DNA from: Paenibacillaceae bacterium UBA6304
Lineage (GTDB): Bacteria > Bacillota > Bacilli > Paenibacillales > Paenibacillaceae
DNA: 8,956 nt
Reading direction: 5' to 3'
NCBI GenBank assembly: GCA_002439285.1
Contig: DJTQ01000007.1
Coordinates: 1 to 8,956 of the forward strand
Shown: positions 1 through 6,221 of the stretch, one piece after another
How positions within the stretch are numbered: the stretch's first letter is position 1
How the letters are laid out: each line of letters starts with the position of its first letter
The notes under the pieces: generated by a model
The model's input: only the letters and a program-made list of their open reading frames with translations
What the model was told of the DNA's origin: nothing
The model's database searches: none
Made by a program: the position numbers and the translations under genes

Positions 1-34
1 GAGGTCAGGGGTTCGATCCCCCTAGGCTCCACCA
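1..34 (+). tRNA. tRNA-Ala, 3' part (partial)
   Basis: The window opens inside a tRNA gene. A T-arm (AGGGG stem, 7-base loop TTCGATC, CCCCT stem) is followed by the 3' acceptor strand AGGCTCC, discriminator A and an encoded CCA ending at base 34. The acceptor strand has T at tRNA position 70, which would form the G3:U70 pair that marks alanine tRNAs if the missing 5' strand is GGGGCCT, as in Bacillus tRNA-Ala(UGC). The anticodon lies outside the window, so the amino acid is an inference from the 3' half. It ends 13 bases before the next tRNA, as expected in a co-transcribed tRNA array. Confidence 0.8.
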
Positions 35-47
35 AACTACTTCTTAT

Positions 48-120
48 GGATCGTTAGCTCAGTTGGTAGAGCATTCGACTCTTAATCGACAGGTCCAGGG
101 TTCGAGCCCCTGACGATCCA
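48..120 (+). tRNA. tRNA-Lys (anticodon CTT)
   Basis: A complete 73-base cloverleaf can be folded. The acceptor stem GGATCGT/ACGATCC is 7 perfect pairs, the D-arm is GCTC/GAGC, the anticodon stem spans 74-78 and 86-90, and the T-arm is CAGGG/CCCTG with loop TTCGAGC. The anticodon loop CTCTTAA places CTT at 81-83, reading AAG (lysine). The outermost anticodon stem pair (T74, C90) is mismatched. The gene ends at discriminator A120 and is followed by TACTAT, so the 3' CCA is not encoded and must be added by nucleotidyltransferase, unlike the upstream tRNA-Ala. It appears to be the last gene of the tRNA cluster, since a terminator follows within 15 bases. Confidence 0.95.
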
Positions 121-134
121 TACTATCTTTACAT

Positions 135-167
135 AACGCAACCTGATAAGGGTTGCGTTTTTTATTT
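135..167 (+). terminator. Rho-independent terminator of the tRNA cluster
   Basis: A 9-bp perfect stem (AACGCAACC at 135-143, GGTTGCGTT at 151-159) with a 7-base loop runs into a T-rich tract (158-163, then ATTT). It lies 14 bases after tRNA-Lys on the same strand and ends the tRNA transcript. Confidence 0.9.
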
Positions 168-233
168 GGTCGTTAGTCTAGGGAGAGATAAACCCCCGAT
201 TAGCATCGATTCGGCTTCGTGAGCAAGTGAGCT

Positions 234-275
234 CAGGGTTCAGGGTTCAGGGTTCAGAGTTCAGAGTTCAGGGTT
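234..275. repeat. Six tandem heptamers (CAGGGTT / CAGAGTT)
   Basis: Six head-to-tail 7-base units start at 234: three CAGGGTT, two CAGAGTT, one CAGGGTT, with a partial seventh (CAGA) to 279. Every change is the same G-to-A at unit position 4. The array lies in non-coding DNA between the tRNA terminator and the palindromic repeat cluster. A 7-base period would keep frame only every 21 bases, and no gene covers it. Function is unknown; a slippage-prone simple repeat or a protein-binding array are both possible. Confidence 0.9.
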
Positions 276-344
276 CAGACTTCCACTCCTAGTGAAGCGA
301 GTCATACAAGATGCACTCCCCCCGGCACCAATGATGACCGTAAA

Positions 345-519
345 GGAACTCAGCGACCTTATTTCAATGATTTTGATAATATCTCAATGCTTACGGAACT
401 CAGGAACGCTATTCGCCCAAATCATTGGCAATTTCCCCTGAATTCCGTGCAATAACGTCGCTGAGTTCCGCAAGCTTTCAGAAACACCGATTTTCTACCG
501 AATAACGCCTCTCAGTTCC
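345..519. repeat. Symmetric cluster of five degenerate 19-bp repeat units
   Basis: Five copies of a motif near GGAACTCAGNGACGTTATT occur in the 168-538 non-coding stretch. Units at 345-363 and 395-413 read on the + strand; units at 428-446 (most diverged), 451-469 and 501-519 read on the minus strand. Starts of neighbouring same-strand units are exactly 50 bp apart (345 to 395; 451 to 501). The two outer and the two inner pairs share one symmetry centre at base 432, so the block is a large imperfect palindrome. The 31-bp spacers of the two 50-bp repeats also share their ends (pattern TCTnAAnGCTTnC), so the true unit is about 50 bp. The block begins 20 bases beyond the stop codon of the minus-strand nuclease-like gene. 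It could be an extragenic repeat family, folded RNA, or a binding-site array. Apart from this block and the heptamers I see no gene in 168-538. Confidence 0.85.
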
Positions 520-538
520 GCATGCGTAGCCTCCATCC

Positions 539-1207
539 TTATCCGCCGAAACTCCTCAAGTTACTGGAAACATTCAACTGGTACGTCCGAAATCTCAAAT
601 TTCCTCCCACTACTACCAAATGTTCGCCCTCAACCAAACCACGCAGCACCATTCGAGCGTATCGATCCGTCACCCGCAGATGCCTCGCAAGTTCCATTGG
701 TGTAAACGGCTTCATAAGTCGTCGCGCATACCTCACCGTTTCCGCCTCTATACCGTTTAATCGGGCATCCACATCCAACGATAGAAACTTCCCGATGAAC
801 GATAAGACTAATTGTTTGCAGAACTCAGGTTCTTCTCGTATCGACAAATACGCAATCGGCAAGAAGATCCAATCATCGAGTGACAACAAACTTTGTCTGC
901 GACACAAATCCTTGAAACGACGCGTATCCAAATCCCGCGCATGCGATCGGTAATCTTGAACTTCAATATCCCCTTTAACACCTCCTGGCAAAAAGGCCAA
1001 GTCGAGATACCGGTATCCGTTGCTCATATCGCGCACCTCCCATTCCGGATACAAATGATCAAAGTTACCGATAGCTGGATACCAGATCGAACGCAACAAT
1101 TCTAAGGTCCCATGGCTGATTCCTTTTTGCAGTAACTCCCGTCTTCTATGGTTCTTCTCTTGTTCAATTTGTTTCTGCATCCACAACTCATATTCTTTCT
1201 CAAACAC
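539..1207 (-). CDS. PD-(D/E)XK nuclease-like protein with C-terminal winged helix
   Basis: This 222-aa protein has no clear named family that I can assign. Residues 65-135 follow the DUF559/Vsr-like endonuclease pattern: Asp69 in YLDLAF, then Glu82-Val83-Gln84 in IEVQ, His89, an Asp94-xx-Arg-Arg-Phe segment, and a DDWIFLPIAY strand near 111-120. Gln stands where the classic motif has Lys, a change tolerated in some restriction enzymes. Residues 1-30 are charged and helical. Residues 165-210 look like a helix-turn-helix plus wing (MELARHLRVTDRYARMVL), suggesting sequence-specific DNA binding. No signal peptide or membrane segment is seen, so it is probably cytoplasmic. The GTG start at 1207 is supported by AGGGGGGAG six bases upstream. 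It lies alone between a hairpin terminator and the palindromic repeat cluster. Fold assignment is by eye; a catalytically dead DNA-binding protein is an alternative. Confidence 0.7.
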   Translation of the reverse strand: MFEKEYELWMQKQIEQEKNHRRRELLQKGISHGTLELLRSIWYPAIGNFDHLYPEWEVRDMSNGYRYLDLAFLPGGVKGDIEVQDYRSHARDLDTRRFKDLCRRQSLLSLDDWIFLPIAYLSIREEPEFCKQLVLSFIGKFLSLDVDARLNGIEAETVRYARRLMKPFTPMELARHLRVTDRYARMVLRGLVEGEHLVVVGGNLRFRTYQLNVSSNLRSFGG

Positions 1208-1230
1208 GATACTCCCCCCTGTAGATGAAT

Positions 1231-1279
1231 AAAAAAAAAGAAAATGCCGCTTTGATACCTTCAGGTATCAAAACGGCAT
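1231..1279 (-). terminator. Strong hairpin terminator, minus strand
   Basis: A 16-bp stem (1244-1259 with 1264-1279, TTCA loop) is followed on the minus strand by TTT, C and nine Ts (1243-1231). The single C/A mismatch on the + strand (1250/1273) becomes a G-U pair in minus-strand RNA, which supports transcription in that direction. It can end the GH43 transcript, about 100 bases past its stop. It also lies between a candidate promoter (1302-1331) and the nuclease-like gene, so it could act as a leader attenuator for that gene. Confidence 0.9.
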
Positions 1280-1301
1280 GTGCTTCATGTTCGTTGTCCT
1301 A

Positions 1302-1331
1302 AGTATAGCATTCAGATCTATTTCCGATCAA
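1302..1331 (-). promoter_or_regulatory. Candidate sigma-A promoter for the nuclease-like gene
   Basis: On the minus strand, TTGATC (1331-1326) is followed after 18 bases by TATACT (1307-1302), with an extended -10 TGC directly before it. The predicted start near 1295 is about 90 bases upstream of the GTG codon at 1207, with the terminator hairpin in between. Both boxes match the consensus at four or five of six positions; there is no experimental support. Confidence 0.5.
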
Positions 1332-1382
1332 GAATGGAGACCCTAGTGCCTTTGAATCCAAAAAGCCCGGTAGACGAGTTCC

Positions 1383-2372
1383 CTATTCTTTGTTTGGATA
1401 AGGATCAATCGTCTGAATTGTACCGTCTTCGTTGTATTTCAGCTCGGTATACTTAACGCAGCGCTTGTTGTCGGCTCCACCGGACAAGGAGCTGTCATGG
1501 TAAAACAAATACCATTTCTCCTTAAACTGGACAATGGAATGATGAGTGGTCCACCCGACTACGGGAGTAAGGATTTTGCCTTTATATTGATAAGGGCCCA
1601 TCGGATTTTTACTGGTAGCGTATACAATATTGTGCGTGCTTCCCGTCGAATAAGACAGATAGTAATAATCGTTATATTTATGAACCCATGGTCCTTCGAA
1701 ATAACGTCTTTCTTCATCTCCGGCAAGGATCGGATTACCGTCCTCATCCACGATCGAAATCTCTTGAGGCTGCTCTTTAAATGTAAGCATGTCTTCGCTT
1801 AATTCTGCAACTATAGGACCAAGCGCGGGCTCCGTAGGAGCGGGACCTTCACCTTCCGGATTGAATGTGCCGGTCTGCCATTTCTCCAATTGACCGCCCC
1901 ATAGTCCGCCGAAATAAATATAAGCTTTATCGTCTTGGTCAACAAAAACAGCAGGATCGATGCTGAAGCTTCCAGGGATATATTCCGGCTCCGGCGTGAA
2001 TGGACCGGAAGGAGAAGAACTCTTGGCTACGCCGATACGAAAAACATCTTCATGATCCCGTGCCGGGAAGAACAAGTAATACGTATTGTTCTTGTAGGCG
2101 GCATCCGGCGCCCAGAGCTGCTGGCTGGCCCAAGGAATGTCTTTAAGGTGAAGCGCTTCACCATGATCCACGCATGGAGCCCCTTCATCTTCCATAGACA
2201 AAATATGATAATCCTCCATATCATATTGGTCTCCATTATCATTCGATTCCATCTCATGGTCCAAGTCGTGAGAAGGATAGATGAAGATTTTACCTTCAAA
2301 AACATGTGCCGAAGGATCTGCGGTATAAATATGAGTCACGAGCGGCTCATTGGGTTGTGTTGGTTTTGTCAC
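1383..2372 (-). CDS. Glycoside hydrolase family 43 protein (beta-xylosidase / arabinofuranosidase type)
   Basis: The 329-aa protein is a single five-bladed beta-propeller GH43 module with no attached carbohydrate-binding domain. The expected catalytic triad is visible: general base Asp19 in YTADPSA, the pKa-tuning Asp139 in SIDPAVF, and general acid Glu226 in YFEGPWV. His277/His278 in GWTTHHS match the histidine often found at the propeller axis. GH43 enzymes invert configuration and remove xylose or arabinose from plant polysaccharide side chains or oligosaccharides; which substrate is used cannot be read here. No signal peptide is present, so it probably works in the cytoplasm on imported oligosaccharides. 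The GTG start at 2372 has a perfect AGGAGG (2385-2380) seven bases upstream. It is a single-gene unit with its own promoter, an overlapping cre site and a downstream hairpin, divergent from fabV. Confidence 0.9.
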   Translation of the reverse strand: MTKPTQPNEPLVTHIYTADPSAHVFEGKIFIYPSHDLDHEMESNDNGDQYDMEDYHILSMEDEGAPCVDHGEALHLKDIPWASQQLWAPDAAYKNNTYYLFFPARDHEDVFRIGVAKSSSPSGPFTPEPEYIPGSFSIDPAVFVDQDDKAYIYFGGLWGGQLEKWQTGTFNPEGEGPAPTEPALGPIVAELSEDMLTFKEQPQEISIVDEDGNPILAGDEERRYFEGPWVHKYNDYYYLSYSTGSTHNIVYATSKNPMGPYQYKGKILTPVVGWTTHHSIVQFKEKWYLFYHDSSLSGGADNKRCVKYTELKYNEDGTIQTIDPYPNKE

Positions 2373-2396
2373 GTCTTTTCCTCCTAATTAGCTATA

Positions 2397-2412
2397 ATGC
2401 ATACGTTTTCAT
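2397..2412 (-). promoter_or_regulatory. cre site (CcpA operator) for the GH43 gene
   Basis: Read on the minus strand the 16 bases are ATGAAAACGTATGCAT. They match the Bacillus cre consensus WTGNNARCGNWWWCAW at 15 of 16 positions (G where W is expected). The site overlaps the end of the -10 box and the predicted transcription start of the GH43 promoter, a position where CcpA binding represses. It implies glucose repression of the glycosidase gene. This is a consensus match, not a demonstrated site. Confidence 0.75.
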
Positions 2413-2439
2413 CGTATCAGATAAATGTATAGCTGTGAA
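2411..2439 (-). promoter_or_regulatory. Candidate sigma-A promoter of the GH43 gene
   Basis: On the minus strand TTCACA (2439-2434, five of six to TTGACA) is followed after 17 bases by TACGAT (2416-2411, four of six to TATAAT), with a TGA extended -10 element just before it. The predicted start near 2404 leaves a leader of roughly 30 bases carrying the AGGAGG site. Spacing and the overlapping cre site support it. Confidence 0.6.
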
Positions 2440-2614
2440 TTCAAAAAATTATAGGTATTATACTAATAATTTTAGGTTATATCCCAAAAGTTTCGGTTGT
2501 CAGCTCGACTTTCCCCTTCAAGTACCTTCTGTTATTCCTCTCTTCCTGGGCAGAACAGAAAGTTCCCTGTGGAGTAATTATCGAGATAGAGAACTTCCGG
2601 AATCCGCGCGCTCT

Positions 2615-2642
2615 TTTTCAAATCGAAAAATACAGGTACAAT
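2615..2642 (+). promoter_or_regulatory. Candidate promoter of fabV
   Basis: TACAAT at 2637-2642 is a five-of-six -10 box. The best -35 is a weak TTTTCA at 2615-2620 with a 16-base spacer. The predicted start near 2649 gives a leader of about 55 bases carrying AAAGGAAAG (2686-2694), the likely ribosome site for the ATG at 2705. I find no FapR-type operator in this stretch. Confidence 0.45.
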
Positions 2643-2704
2643 AGATAAGATCAATAAAATTTAAACCATGTTGTACTCACATTAGAAAGGAAAGACTTCA
2701 ATCC

Positions 2705-3898
2705 ATGATCATTAAACCACGGACACGCGGCTTTATTTGTACGACGTCACATCCGACAGGATGCGCGCGGCAGGTTGAACAGCAAATTAAATACGTCAAA
2801 GGTCAGGAGGCCATTCACGGGCCGAAAAATGTACTTGTCATCGGAGCTTCGACAGGCTATGGCCTTGCTTCTCGCATCGTCTCGGCCTTTGGAGCGCAGG
2901 CCAACACGGTGGGCGTATACCGCCCAAGCGCCGCCAGCGCTACCCGGACAGCTTCCGCAGGCTGGTACAATTCCGCCGCATTCGAACAGGCGGCACAGGC
3001 TGCCGGGCTGAAGTCCTTCAGCGTGACGGGAGACGCCTTCTCCGAAGAGACCAAGGCGAAAACCGCCGAATTGATCACCAGCGAACTGGGCCAAGTCGAT
3101 TTGGTCGTCTACAGCGTAGCTACCGCCCGTCGGACCGATCCGGTCACCGGACAGCCTCGCACCTCCGTGCTGAAACCGATCGGCAAACCGTATACGAACA
3201 AGACGGTAAACTTCCATACGGGAGAAATCAGTGATATTACGCTTGAGCCCGCTACAGAGCAGGAAATCGAGGATACGGTATTTGTAATGGGAGGCGAGGA
3301 TTGGCAGGAATGGATCGACGTTCTGGAGAATTCCGGAGCGCTGGCCCCTAGTGCCGTCACCGTCGCTTACTCTTACATCGGCTCGCAAATTACGATGCCG
3401 ATCTATCGGGAAGGCACCATCGGACGAGCGAAGGATCATCTGGAGGAAACTGCCCGGGAGCTGGACAAACGACTCTCCGCTAAAGGCGGCGGACACGCCT
3501 ATGTCGTTGTAAGCAAAGCGCTCGTTACGCAATCCAGCTCCGCTATTCCCATCGTCCCGCTGTATATGTCGGCGCTGTACAAAACGATGAAAGAAAAGGG
3601 CATCCACGAAGGGACCATCGAGCAGATGTACCGGTTATTCGCCGACAGACTGTACGGTTCGCAGACCGTCCCGGTCGATGAAGAAGGCCGTATCCGGCTT
3701 GATGACTGGGAAATGCGCGAGGACGTGCAAGCGGCAGTCACCCAGCTCTGGGATAACCTCACGACGGACAATATTTATGAACTGTCCGACCTGGAGGGTT
3801 TCGGTCATGAGTTCTTCCAGCTGTTCGGCTTTGAAGTCGATGACGTGGACTATGAAGCAGACACCGATCCCATTGTTGAAGTAGTCAATCAAAAATAA
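2705..3898 (+). CDS. fabV: FabV/TER-type trans-2-enoyl-ACP/CoA reductase (NADH)
   Basis: The 397-aa protein covers the whole FabV/TER family length (about 400 aa). It starts with the typical MIIKPRTRGFICTTSHPTGC. It has the dinucleotide-binding turn GASTGYG (47-53) and the active-site pair Tyr234-x8-Lys243 in YREGTIGRAK, the longer spacing that separates FabV from FabI and FabL. The reaction is NADH-dependent reduction of the trans-2 double bond of enoyl-ACP (last step of fatty acid elongation) or of enoyl-CoA such as crotonyl-CoA. The sequence does not tell these apart, and the FabV and clostridial TER names overlap. The enzyme is cytosolic. FabV proteins are known for low triclosan sensitivity. 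The gene is a single unit: divergent from GH43 and closed by a strong terminator 15 bases after the stop. Confidence 0.92.
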   Translation: MIIKPRTRGFICTTSHPTGCARQVEQQIKYVKGQEAIHGPKNVLVIGASTGYGLASRIVSAFGAQANTVGVYRPSAASATRTASAGWYNSAAFEQAAQAAGLKSFSVTGDAFSEETKAKTAELITSELGQVDLVVYSVATARRTDPVTGQPRTSVLKPIGKPYTNKTVNFHTGEISDITLEPATEQEIEDTVFVMGGEDWQEWIDVLENSGALAPSAVTVAYSYIGSQITMPIYREGTIGRAKDHLEETARELDKRLSAKGGGHAYVVVSKALVTQSSSAIPIVPLYMSALYKTMKEKGIHEGTIEQMYRLFADRLYGSQTVPVDEEGRIRLDDWEMREDVQAAVTQLWDNLTTDNIYELSDLEGFGHEFFQLFGFEVDDVDYEADTDPIVEVVNQK

Positions 3899-3913
3899 CT
3901 CGAACATGCAAAA

Positions 3914-3958
3914 AACGGTTGGACAAGGGAAAACCCCTTGTTCCAACCGTTATTTTTT
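3914..3958 (+). terminator. Rho-independent terminator of fabV
   Basis: A long stem of AACGGTTGG (3914-3922) with CCAACCGTT (3943-3951) plus ACAAGGG (3923-3929) with CCCTTGT (3935-3941), one bulged T (3942) and an AAAAC loop, runs into six Ts (3953-3958). It starts 15 bases after the fabV stop and insulates helD from fabV. A run of five As (3911-3915) overlaps the stem base, so weak action in the other direction is possible. Confidence 0.95.
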
Positions 3959-3997
3959 ATCAAAATCGTATAAGTATTTTTGGACCCTTGTTCAAAA

Positions 3998-4037
3998 TAT
4001 AATACTACAAAGGAAAGTATAAGTCTATACTTTTTTT
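3998..4037 (+). promoter_or_regulatory. Candidate helD promoter and small leader hairpin
   Basis: A perfect TATAAT lies at 3998-4003, but no good -35 box is seen 16-18 bases upstream (TATTTT at 3975-3980 is the best). Just beyond the predicted start, AAAGTATA (4014-4021) pairs with TATACTTT (4026-4033) around an AGTC loop and runs into seven Ts (4031-4037). That gives an 8-bp A/T-rich terminator-like hairpin before the gene. TCTATACTT is then repeated at 4046-4054. This could be attenuation or an operator; the evidence is sequence only. Confidence 0.4.
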
Positions 4038-4084
4038 GAGTTGCTTCTATACTTAGAGATATTCTTAAAGAGGAGGCAACTATT

Positions 4085-6154
4085 GTGATAATCAATCAAA
4101 CCGAGGCGGCGGAAAGACGCTATCTGAATACAGTCATTGGACTGCTGCACCAAACGATAAGCCGGTTGGCCGGGAACCTCTCCGATGCTTACCGGGAGAT
4201 CATCGAAGCCAAGAAATATGTATGGCACAACATCAGCCAGCTCGATCCTGCAGAAAGAGCAGCCAATGTGATCGACATCGGGCTCTCGATCGATGCGGGC
4301 GAGAAATCCAAAGACAAGCTCAGGAAGCTATACAAACTGGAGCAATCCCCCTATTTCGGAAGGGTCGATTTCCAAAAAAATACCGAAGGTGAATCCGATC
4401 CCTACTATATCGGAATACATTCTTTTTCGGCGGAAGATCATCAAACCAACCTGATTTATGATTGGCGTTCTCCGATAGCCAGCCTGTTTTACGATTACGG
4501 CACGGGTCAAGCCGCTTTTCAAGCCCCGGACGGGACTGTTAAAGGAGAGATCACGCTAAAACGACAATATAAAATCAAAAACGGTTCCCTCGAATACATG
4601 ATCGAAACCTCCATAAACATCAATGATGACGTTTTGCAGAAGGAACTCAGCAGCACGACGGATGAAAAGATGAAAAATATCGTGGCGACGATTCAAAAAG
4701 AACAAAATGCCATCATTCGCAATGAAACCTCGCATGAACTCATTATCCAGGGCGTGGCCGGTTCCGGAAAAACTTCAGTGGCCCTGCACAGAATCGCCTT
4801 TTTACTCTACAAGTACAAAGGAACGATCACTTCGAAAAATGTATTGATCCTGTCGCCCAATAAGGTGTTCGCGGACTATATATCCAACGTGCTTCCCGAA
4901 CTGGGTGAAGAGAATATGCTGGAGTCCGGGTTTGAAGACCTGGCCGCCGGAGAGCTTGCAGGCACCTGTACTTTTCAAACCTTTTACGAACAGATCATGG
5001 AGTTGACCGAGCACGACGATGACGGGTTCAGGGAACGGATTGCTTATAAAGCCACTTCCCGCTTCGTCGATGATATGAACTCGTATATCGGATATGCGGA
5101 TCAAGCTTTCTTCGCCCCCGAGGACATCATGATCGGTCAGTTTGCCATACGGCAAGAGGAACTAAGGAACGGTTATGCATCACTGCACAGAATGCCGGTT
5201 AAACCCCGATTGGAAAAGCTCGCCGGTCAGCTCATTGCCAACTGCCGAAACCATGACGGCGATAAACCCGACCCTTCCACCGCGAAAAGATTCATCACCG
5301 CGATCAAAAAGATGTATAAGCACTCCAATCTGCTATCGCTTTACAAGGGGTTTTACGATCAACTGGGACTACCGGAGCTTTTCAAATATGCGCAGACCAA
5401 AACCAGAACCGTCGAATATGCCGATGTGTTTCCTCTAATATATTTAAAGCATTATTATGAAGGTTTATCGCCCTATGAATTTGTAAAGCACCTTCTGGTC
5501 GATGAAATGCAAGACTATACGCCGATACAATATGCCGTTCTGTCCTTGCTGTTCACTTGCAAAAAAACGATCCTGGGCGATAGCAGCCAGTCCGTGAATC
5601 CTTATTCCTCCTCCTCGCTTCAGGAAATAAGCAAGATGTTCCCGGGCGCGGAAACCGTGGAATTGACTAAGAGTTACCGGTCCACCATTGAAATCAACCA
5701 CTTTGCCGGTAAAATCAAAGCCAATCCTTCGCTGGTCCCGGTCGAGCGGCATGGCCAGGAGCCCCGTATCTTGAAATGCGGCGACGCCGACGAACAATGG
5801 CGCAGAATTAGGGAATTGTTAGATGACTTTGCATCTTCGGATCATCATTCCTTCGGGATTATCGTCAAAACCCGGCAGCAGGCCGAGGAATTGTATCATC
5901 ATTTGAAATTATCACTGCCCTCGCCTCCTGTGCACCTGCTTGATTTCAACAGTGTTCAATTTCAGGAAGGTATCGTTGTCACAACAGCTCATTTAGCTAA
6001 GGGGCTGGAATTCGACCGGGTTCTGATTCCCGGTGTGGACGCTTTAAGTTATAACCTAGAGTTGGATCAAAGCCTGCTGTATATCGCCTGTACACGAGCC
6101 ATGCATCAATTGACCCTGACTTATATAGGGCAACCTTCGCCATTTTTACCGTGA
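4085..6154 (+). CDS. helD: HelD-like UvrD/Rep-family SF1 ATPase (RNA polymerase-associated)
   Basis: The 689-aa protein resembles Bacillus HelD (774 aa) but is about 85 residues shorter. Residues 1-80 are helical, as in the HelD arm that enters the RNA polymerase secondary channel. Residues 85-175 carry the HelD-specific block with YYIGIHSF and DWRSPIASLFYDY. SF1 motifs follow in order: Walker A GVAGSGKT (223-230), Walker B VDEMQD (472-477), GDSSQ (498-502), KSYRST (529-534), TTAHLAKGLEFD (633-644) and LLYIACTRA (664-672). HelD uses ATP to free stalled or non-productive RNA polymerase from nucleic acid, in the cytoplasm; this role is known for the family, not shown here. The GTG start at 4085 has AGGAGG (4071-4076) eight bases upstream. 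It is a single gene between two terminators. A UvrD-like DNA helicase role is the alternative, but the N-terminal block argues for HelD. Confidence 0.85.
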   Translation: MIINQTEAAERRYLNTVIGLLHQTISRLAGNLSDAYREIIEAKKYVWHNISQLDPAERAANVIDIGLSIDAGEKSKDKLRKLYKLEQSPYFGRVDFQKNTEGESDPYYIGIHSFSAEDHQTNLIYDWRSPIASLFYDYGTGQAAFQAPDGTVKGEITLKRQYKIKNGSLEYMIETSININDDVLQKELSSTTDEKMKNIVATIQKEQNAIIRNETSHELIIQGVAGSGKTSVALHRIAFLLYKYKGTITSKNVLILSPNKVFADYISNVLPELGEENMLESGFEDLAAGELAGTCTFQTFYEQIMELTEHDDDGFRERIAYKATSRFVDDMNSYIGYADQAFFAPEDIMIGQFAIRQEELRNGYASLHRMPVKPRLEKLAGQLIANCRNHDGDKPDPSTAKRFITAIKKMYKHSNLLSLYKGFYDQLGLPELFKYAQTKTRTVEYADVFPLIYLKHYYEGLSPYEFVKHLLVDEMQDYTPIQYAVLSLLFTCKKTILGDSSQSVNPYSSSSLQEISKMFPGAETVELTKSYRSTIEINHFAGKIKANPSLVPVERHGQEPRILKCGDADEQWRRIRELLDDFASSDHHSFGIIVKTRQQAEELYHHLKLSLPSPPVHLLDFNSVQFQEGIVVTTAHLAKGLEFDRVLIPGVDALSYNLELDQSLLYIACTRAMHQLTLTYIGQPSPFLP

Positions 6155-6171
6155 ACCGGTGTTGAAAAAAT

Positions 6172-6206
6172 AGCCGCTACGATCGAATTTCAGATCGTCA
6201 GCGGCT
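6172..6206. terminator. Bidirectional terminator between helD and the YafY-type gene
   Basis: AGCCGCT plus ACGATC (6172-6184) pairs with GATCGT plus AGCGGCT (6193-6206), with one bulged C (6199) and an 8-base loop. On the minus strand it is followed by A and six Ts (6171-6165), a good terminator for the converging regulator gene. On the + strand it runs into TTTGTGTTT, a weaker tail for helD. It is the only hairpin between the two convergent genes. Confidence 0.9.
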
Positions 6207-6221
6207 TTGTGTTTAATCGGG

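Noticed and set aside
345..519. Repeats at 50-bp spacing considered as a CRISPR array
   Set aside because: Units are degenerate, present on both strands around one centre, and spacers resemble each other; no cas gene is nearby.
522..953. 143-codon frame on the + strand
   Set aside because: It is antisense to the nuclease-like gene, has no ribosome site, and its translation is low-complexity and unlike any family.
100..1331. Mobile island integrated at tRNA-Lys
   Set aside because: I see no second copy of the tRNA 3' end, no integrase gene and no terminal repeats in the window, so only the association with a tRNA can be stated.
2393..2398. TATAAT on the + strand as a fabV promoter
   Set aside because: No -35 box lies at the right distance, and it falls over the GH43 leader about 310 bases from fabV; TACAAT at 2637 fits better.
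2541..2598. AAGTTCCCT and AGAGAACTT as an inverted repeat upstream of fabV
   Set aside because: Nine bases with one mismatch and a loop of about 20 bases, no T tract; too weak to call an operator or terminator.
2747..3607. 286-codon frame on the minus strand inside fabV
   Set aside because: fabV is certain from its motifs; the antisense frame arises from its codon usage and has no ribosome site or domain.
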